A DNA stretch of 64,000 bases from assembly GCF_004341085.1 (NCBI RefSeq), contig NZ_SLXW01000002.1, positions 372,001 through 436,000 of the forward strand, given 5' to 3'. Source of the stretch: Sphingomonas sp. PP-CE-1G-424 (GTDB lineage: Bacteria > Pseudomonadota > Alphaproteobacteria > Sphingomonadales > Sphingomonadaceae). This document shows, in pieces, positions 61,199 to 64,000 of the stretch; position 1 is the first letter of the stretch; each line of letters starts with the position of its first letter. Position numbers and translations under genes: made by a program. The notes below the pieces were generated by a model. It saw only the letters and a list, made by a program, of their open reading frames with translations, was not told where the DNA came from and ran no database searches.

Positions 61199-62776
61199 CT
61201 ATGGAACGAGAACCGTATCGACCGCCTCCGGCAGGGTTTCGGGGTAGTCGAGCGTGAAATGCAGCCCGCGGCTCTCGTGCCGATGCAGCGCGGATCGGAC
61301 GATCAGTTCGGCGGTCTGGAGCAGGTTGCGCAGTTCGATCAGGTCGGGCGTGACGCGGAAATGCTGGTAATATTCGGCGACCTCGTCGTTGAGCAGTTCG
61401 ATGCGGTGCTTGGCGCGTTCGAGCCGCTTGGTGGTGCGGACGATGCCAACGTAATTCCACATGAAGCGGCGGATCTCGGTCCAGGTCTGCTTGATCACGA
61501 CCTCTTCATCGGAATCGGTGACGCGGCTTTCGTCCCACGGGCGGATCGGCGGGGGCGGGGGCAGCGAGTCCCACGCGGCTGCGATGCTGTCCGCCGCCGC
61601 CTCGCCGAACACGAAGCATTCGAGGAGCGAATTGGACGCGAGCCGGTTGGCACCGTGCAGGCCGGATTCGGTACATTCTCCCGCCGCGTACAGCCCGGGC
61701 AGATCGGTCTTGCCGTGCTCGTCGATGACGATGCCGCCGCAGGTGTAATGCTGCGCCGGGACAACCGGGATCGGCTGCGTGGTCATGTCGATGCCGAGAC
61801 CGAGCAGCTTCTCGTGGATATTCGGGAAATGGTGTCGGATGAACTCGGCCGGCATGTGACTGATGTCGAGATGGACGTAGTCGAGCCCGTAGCGCTTGAT
61901 CTCGGCGTCGATCGCGCGCGCGACGATATCGCGGGGGGCGAGCTCCATCCGCACAGGGTCGTAATAGGTCATGAAACGCTTGCCGGTCGACGGGTTGATC
62001 AGCCGCCCGCCTTCACCGCGGACCGCCTCGGTGATCAGGAAATTTTTGACCTCCAGATTGTAGAGGCAGGTCGGGTGGAACTGCATCATCTCCATGTTGG
62101 AGACGCGGGCGCCCGCGCGCCATGCCATCGCGATGCCGTCGCCGGTCGCGCCGCGGGGGGCGGTCGAGAACAGGTAGGTGCGTCCTGCGCCGCCCGTTGC
62201 GAGGATCGTCGCGCGCGCGGTGTAGAGGGCGACGCGCTCGGTCTTGCGGTCGACCGCGTAGACGCCCCAGACGTTGCCGGATCCCGAATAGCGTTCCTCG
62301 TGACGGCCGGTGGCGAGGTCGATCGCGATCTGGTCGGGGACGAGCGTGATGTTCGGATGTGCTTCGGCGGCCTTCTGGAGCGCTTCCTGCACCGCCCAGC
62401 CGGTCGCGTCGGCGACATGGACGATGCGGCGATGCGAGTGGCCGCCCTCGCGAGTCAGGTGGAGCGCGTTGCCCTCGGTCTCGAACGGCACGCCGAGATG
62501 CGTCAGGCGTTCGATCGCCGCGGGGGCGCCCTCGACGACCATCTCGACGATCGCGCGGTCATTGAGGCCTGCGCCGGCGACCATCGTGTCCTCGACATGG
62601 TTCTCGAACGTGTCACCGGGTTCGAGCACCGCGGCGATCCCCCCTTGCGCCCAGGCGGTCGAGCCTTCGTTGAGCGCACCCTTGGCGAGCACGGTGACCT
62701 TGAAGCGCTCCGCCAGGTTTAGCGCCGCGGTAAGCCCGGCGGCGCCCGAGCCGACGATCAGGACGTCGCTATTCAT
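61199..62776 (-). CDS. nadB: L-aspartate oxidase
   Basis: Oxidises aspartate to iminoaspartate, the first step of NAD synthesis. The product has 525 residues: FAD-binding VLIVGSGAAGLTAALNLAER near 5-24, GGIAAVLEPGDTFENHVEDT, HSHRRIVHVADATGWAVQEA, HPTCLYNLEV and the substrate/FAD region CGGIVIDEHGKTDLPGLYAA. The C-terminal helical domain includes RRFMWNYVGIVRTTK. The ATG at 62774-62776 is used; 49 further upstream codons lack similarity. nadA and nadC are not in the window. Confidence 0.95.
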   Translation of the reverse strand: MNSDVLIVGSGAAGLTAALNLAERFKVTVLAKGALNEGSTAWAQGGIAAVLEPGDTFENHVEDTMVAGAGLNDRAIVEMVVEGAPAAIERLTHLGVPFETEGNALHLTREGGHSHRRIVHVADATGWAVQEALQKAAEAHPNITLVPDQIAIDLATGRHEERYSGSGNVWGVYAVDRKTERVALYTARATILATGGAGRTYLFSTAPRGATGDGIAMAWRAGARVSNMEMMQFHPTCLYNLEVKNFLITEAVRGEGGRLINPSTGKRFMTYYDPVRMELAPRDIVARAIDAEIKRYGLDYVHLDISHMPAEFIRHHFPNIHEKLLGLGIDMTTQPIPVVPAQHYTCGGIVIDEHGKTDLPGLYAAGECTESGLHGANRLASNSLLECFVFGEAAADSIAAAWDSLPPPPPIRPWDESRVTDSDEEVVIKQTWTEIRRFMWNYVGIVRTTKRLERAKHRIELLNDEVAEYYQHFRVTPDLIELRNLLQTAELIVRSALHRHESRGLHFTLDYPETLPEAVDTVLVP

Positions 62777-63075
62777 GGTGGCAGAGCCTCGACGTAAGTG
62801 GTGATAGGCGCGCGCGGCGGCGCGGCGCGAAAAGACGATCCTGCATTCGCCCGATGTGGCACAAAATACCGGGTTCAGGACAGCAGATAGGACGGGTCGT
62901 GCGAGAAAACTGTGACGCCTCAACCGATTGAGTCGACGGCAGCGAAACGCCAGTCCCGATCGACGGCGAAACCGACGATAGCCGGCTTTGACCCGCTGCG
63001 ATTTGGGCGTCAGGCTGCGATCGGTATGGTCCGGGGATCGAATCTCCGCGCAACCGACCGGAACGGGCGAAGCAT

Positions 63076-64000
63076 GTGACGAAGAACAAGGAACTGGGCT
63101 CGGGCGCGCCGGGAAAGTCGGCGGCGGTCGATCGCGGCGCGCGGCTTGGCGATCGCGGCGCGCGGCTTGGCATCAGTCTTTCGGGAACCAACCTCGAACG
63201 CGCGGGCGACTACAACCAGCGGACCGTGCTGCAGGTGATCCGCGTGAGCGGCGAGGCGAGCCGGACCGATCTCGCCACGATCACCGGGCTGACCGCGCCG
63301 ACGATCGCCAACATCACGCGGCGGCTCCTCGAGGCGGGGCTGATCAGCGACGCGGGGCGGCGGCAGGGCGCGCGCGGTCAGCCCGCGGCGCAGCTCGTGA
63401 TCAATCCGGCGGGCGGCTTTTCGGTCGGGATCAATATCGACCGTGACCACATCACGATCGTGTCGCTCGACCTCGCGGGGACGGTCCTGACGCGCGCGAC
63501 GCGTGAAATCGCGTTCGCGATGCCCGAAGTGGTCTCGGCTTGGCTGCGCGACGAGATCGCCGCGATCCGAGCCTCCGACCTGATCGACGAGGCACGCCTG
63601 CTGGGAGTTGGCGTCGCGATGCCCGACGACTTGGGGCGGGTGCCGTTTCCGCATCGTCCCGCCGCGTATGAGGGGTGGGACGACGTCGACGTCGTCGCGC
63701 TCGTCGGGGCGATCGCGCCCTGGCCGGTCTATGTCGACAACGATGCCGCAGCGGCGGCGATCGGCGAGGCGCAATTCGGATCGGGGATGGTGCTACCGAG
63801 CTTCTTCTACGTCTTGGTCAGCGCGGGGCTGGGCGGCGGACTGGTGATCGACGGGAATTACTTCCGTGGCGCCGGCGCGCGCAGCGGCGAGATCGGTTTC
63901 ATGCCCGACATGACCAAGCGTGCCCAAGGCCGTACGGTACAGGAAACGGTGTCGCTGTCCGCGCTCTACGACCGGCTGGAGGCGGGGGGCTGCGACATTG
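63076..64000 (+). CDS. ROK family transcriptional regulator, cut by the window edge
   Basis: A repressor with sugar-kinase-like fold; 308 residues are visible. An N-terminal winged helix (DYNQRTVLQVIRVSGEASRT, then LTAPTIANITRRLLEAGLIS) is followed by the ROK domain (GGFSVGINIDRDHITIVSLD, YVDNDAAAAAIGEAQFGSG, SAGLGGGLVIDGNYFRGAG and GARSGEIGFMP). The start is taken as GTG at 63076-63078 (ATG at 63074 is immediately followed by a stop). The N-terminal 17-32 contains a duplicated DRGARLG unit. ROK regulators usually control sugar uptake or use genes; none is visible here. Confidence 0.9.
   Translation, partial: MTKNKELGSGAPGKSAAVDRGARLGDRGARLGISLSGTNLERAGDYNQRTVLQVIRVSGEASRTDLATITGLTAPTIANITRRLLEAGLISDAGRRQGARGQPAAQLVINPAGGFSVGINIDRDHITIVSLDLAGTVLTRATREIAFAMPEVVSAWLRDEIAAIRASDLIDEARLLGVGVAMPDDLGRVPFPHRPAAYEGWDDVDVVALVGAIAPWPVYVDNDAAAAAIGEAQFGSGMVLPSFFYVLVSAGLGGGLVIDGNYFRGAGARSGEIGFMPDMTKRAQGRTVQETVSLSALYDRLEAGGCDI
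63130..63171 (+). repeat. 21-base tandem duplication in the ROK gene
   Basis: GATCGCGGCGCGCGGCTTGG-C occurs twice in a row (63130-63150 and 63151-63171), adding a second DRGARLG to the regulator's N-terminal tail, before its winged helix. The copies are identical, which suggests a recent slippage event. Confidence 0.9.

Overview
The window is a GC-rich, gene-dense stretch of chromosome that looks like the core genome of a Sphingomonas-type alphaproteobacterium (order Sphingomonadales). The evidence is a permuted two-piece tmRNA gene of the alphaproteobacterial kind, a sphingomonad-style TonB-dependent receptor, an NDUFS4-like complex I protein, and many short palindromic repeat elements scattered between genes. 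Most genes are housekeeping. There is no phage, IS element, CRISPR array, rRNA or tRNA that I can support.

Layout. 1-4.3 kb: folate and thymidylate genes (thyA, a hemerythrin-like gene, the start of folA), a stand-alone RadC-like JAMM protein, a lipoprotein methyltransferase coupled to prfB. 4.3-10.2 kb: penicillin-binding protein 1A, helicase HrpB, an NDUFS4 homologue. 10.3-13.5 kb: a Nudix hydrolase, two TPM-domain proteins and LemA in one minus-strand run, then divergent mscL. 13.6-15.9 kb: an Rrf2 regulator, the tmRNA, a frameshifted membrane-protein gene, a single-domain response regulator. 16-28.3 kb: the transcription/translation operon on the minus strand, in order rimP, nusA, tautomerase, fused ylxR/ylxQ, infB, rbfA, vapBC, tdk, truB, rpsO, pnp. 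28.4-35.2 kb: a PQQ-type sugar dehydrogenase, two thioesterases, a crotonase, two paralogous small exported proteins, the glyoxalase pair gloA/gloB, a TPR-like protein and a hydrolase. 35.2-36.2 kb: a slightly atypical segment with an unassigned winged-helix-like gene. 36.2-42.3 kb: a divergent Mur ligase/LD-carboxypeptidase pair, thrS and infC. 42.6-49.9 kb: a TonB-dependent receptor, glnD, hom. 50-53 kb: three tandem small exported proteins sharing a motif, a CoA-binding protein, the Mrp/ApbC ATPase. 53-58.4 kb: hflK, hflC, a DegP-type protease, a HerA-like ATPase. 58.6-64 kb: an M20 amidohydrolase, a class A beta-lactamase-like lipoprotein, nadB, and a ROK regulator cut by the window edge.

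How the genes work together. The rimP-to-pnp block makes ribosome maturation factors, initiation factor 2 and RNA decay enzymes in one overlapping run, into which a toxin-antitoxin pair has been inserted. hflK/hflC/degP form a membrane protein quality-control block. The Mur ligase and LdcA proteins are the two steps expected for reusing peptidoglycan fragments. gloA and gloB give a complete glutathione-dependent methylglyoxal route.

The most distinctive feature is the set of dispersed palindromic elements (at least five sequence families). Most lie between genes, but three copies lie in frame inside hrpB, truB and the ylxR fusion gene and appear to be translated. The other notable items are the tmRNA with two near-identical pseudoknots, a likely AUA start codon for infC, and the three-gene tandem of unassigned exported proteins. 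I did not find a clear new multi-gene system.
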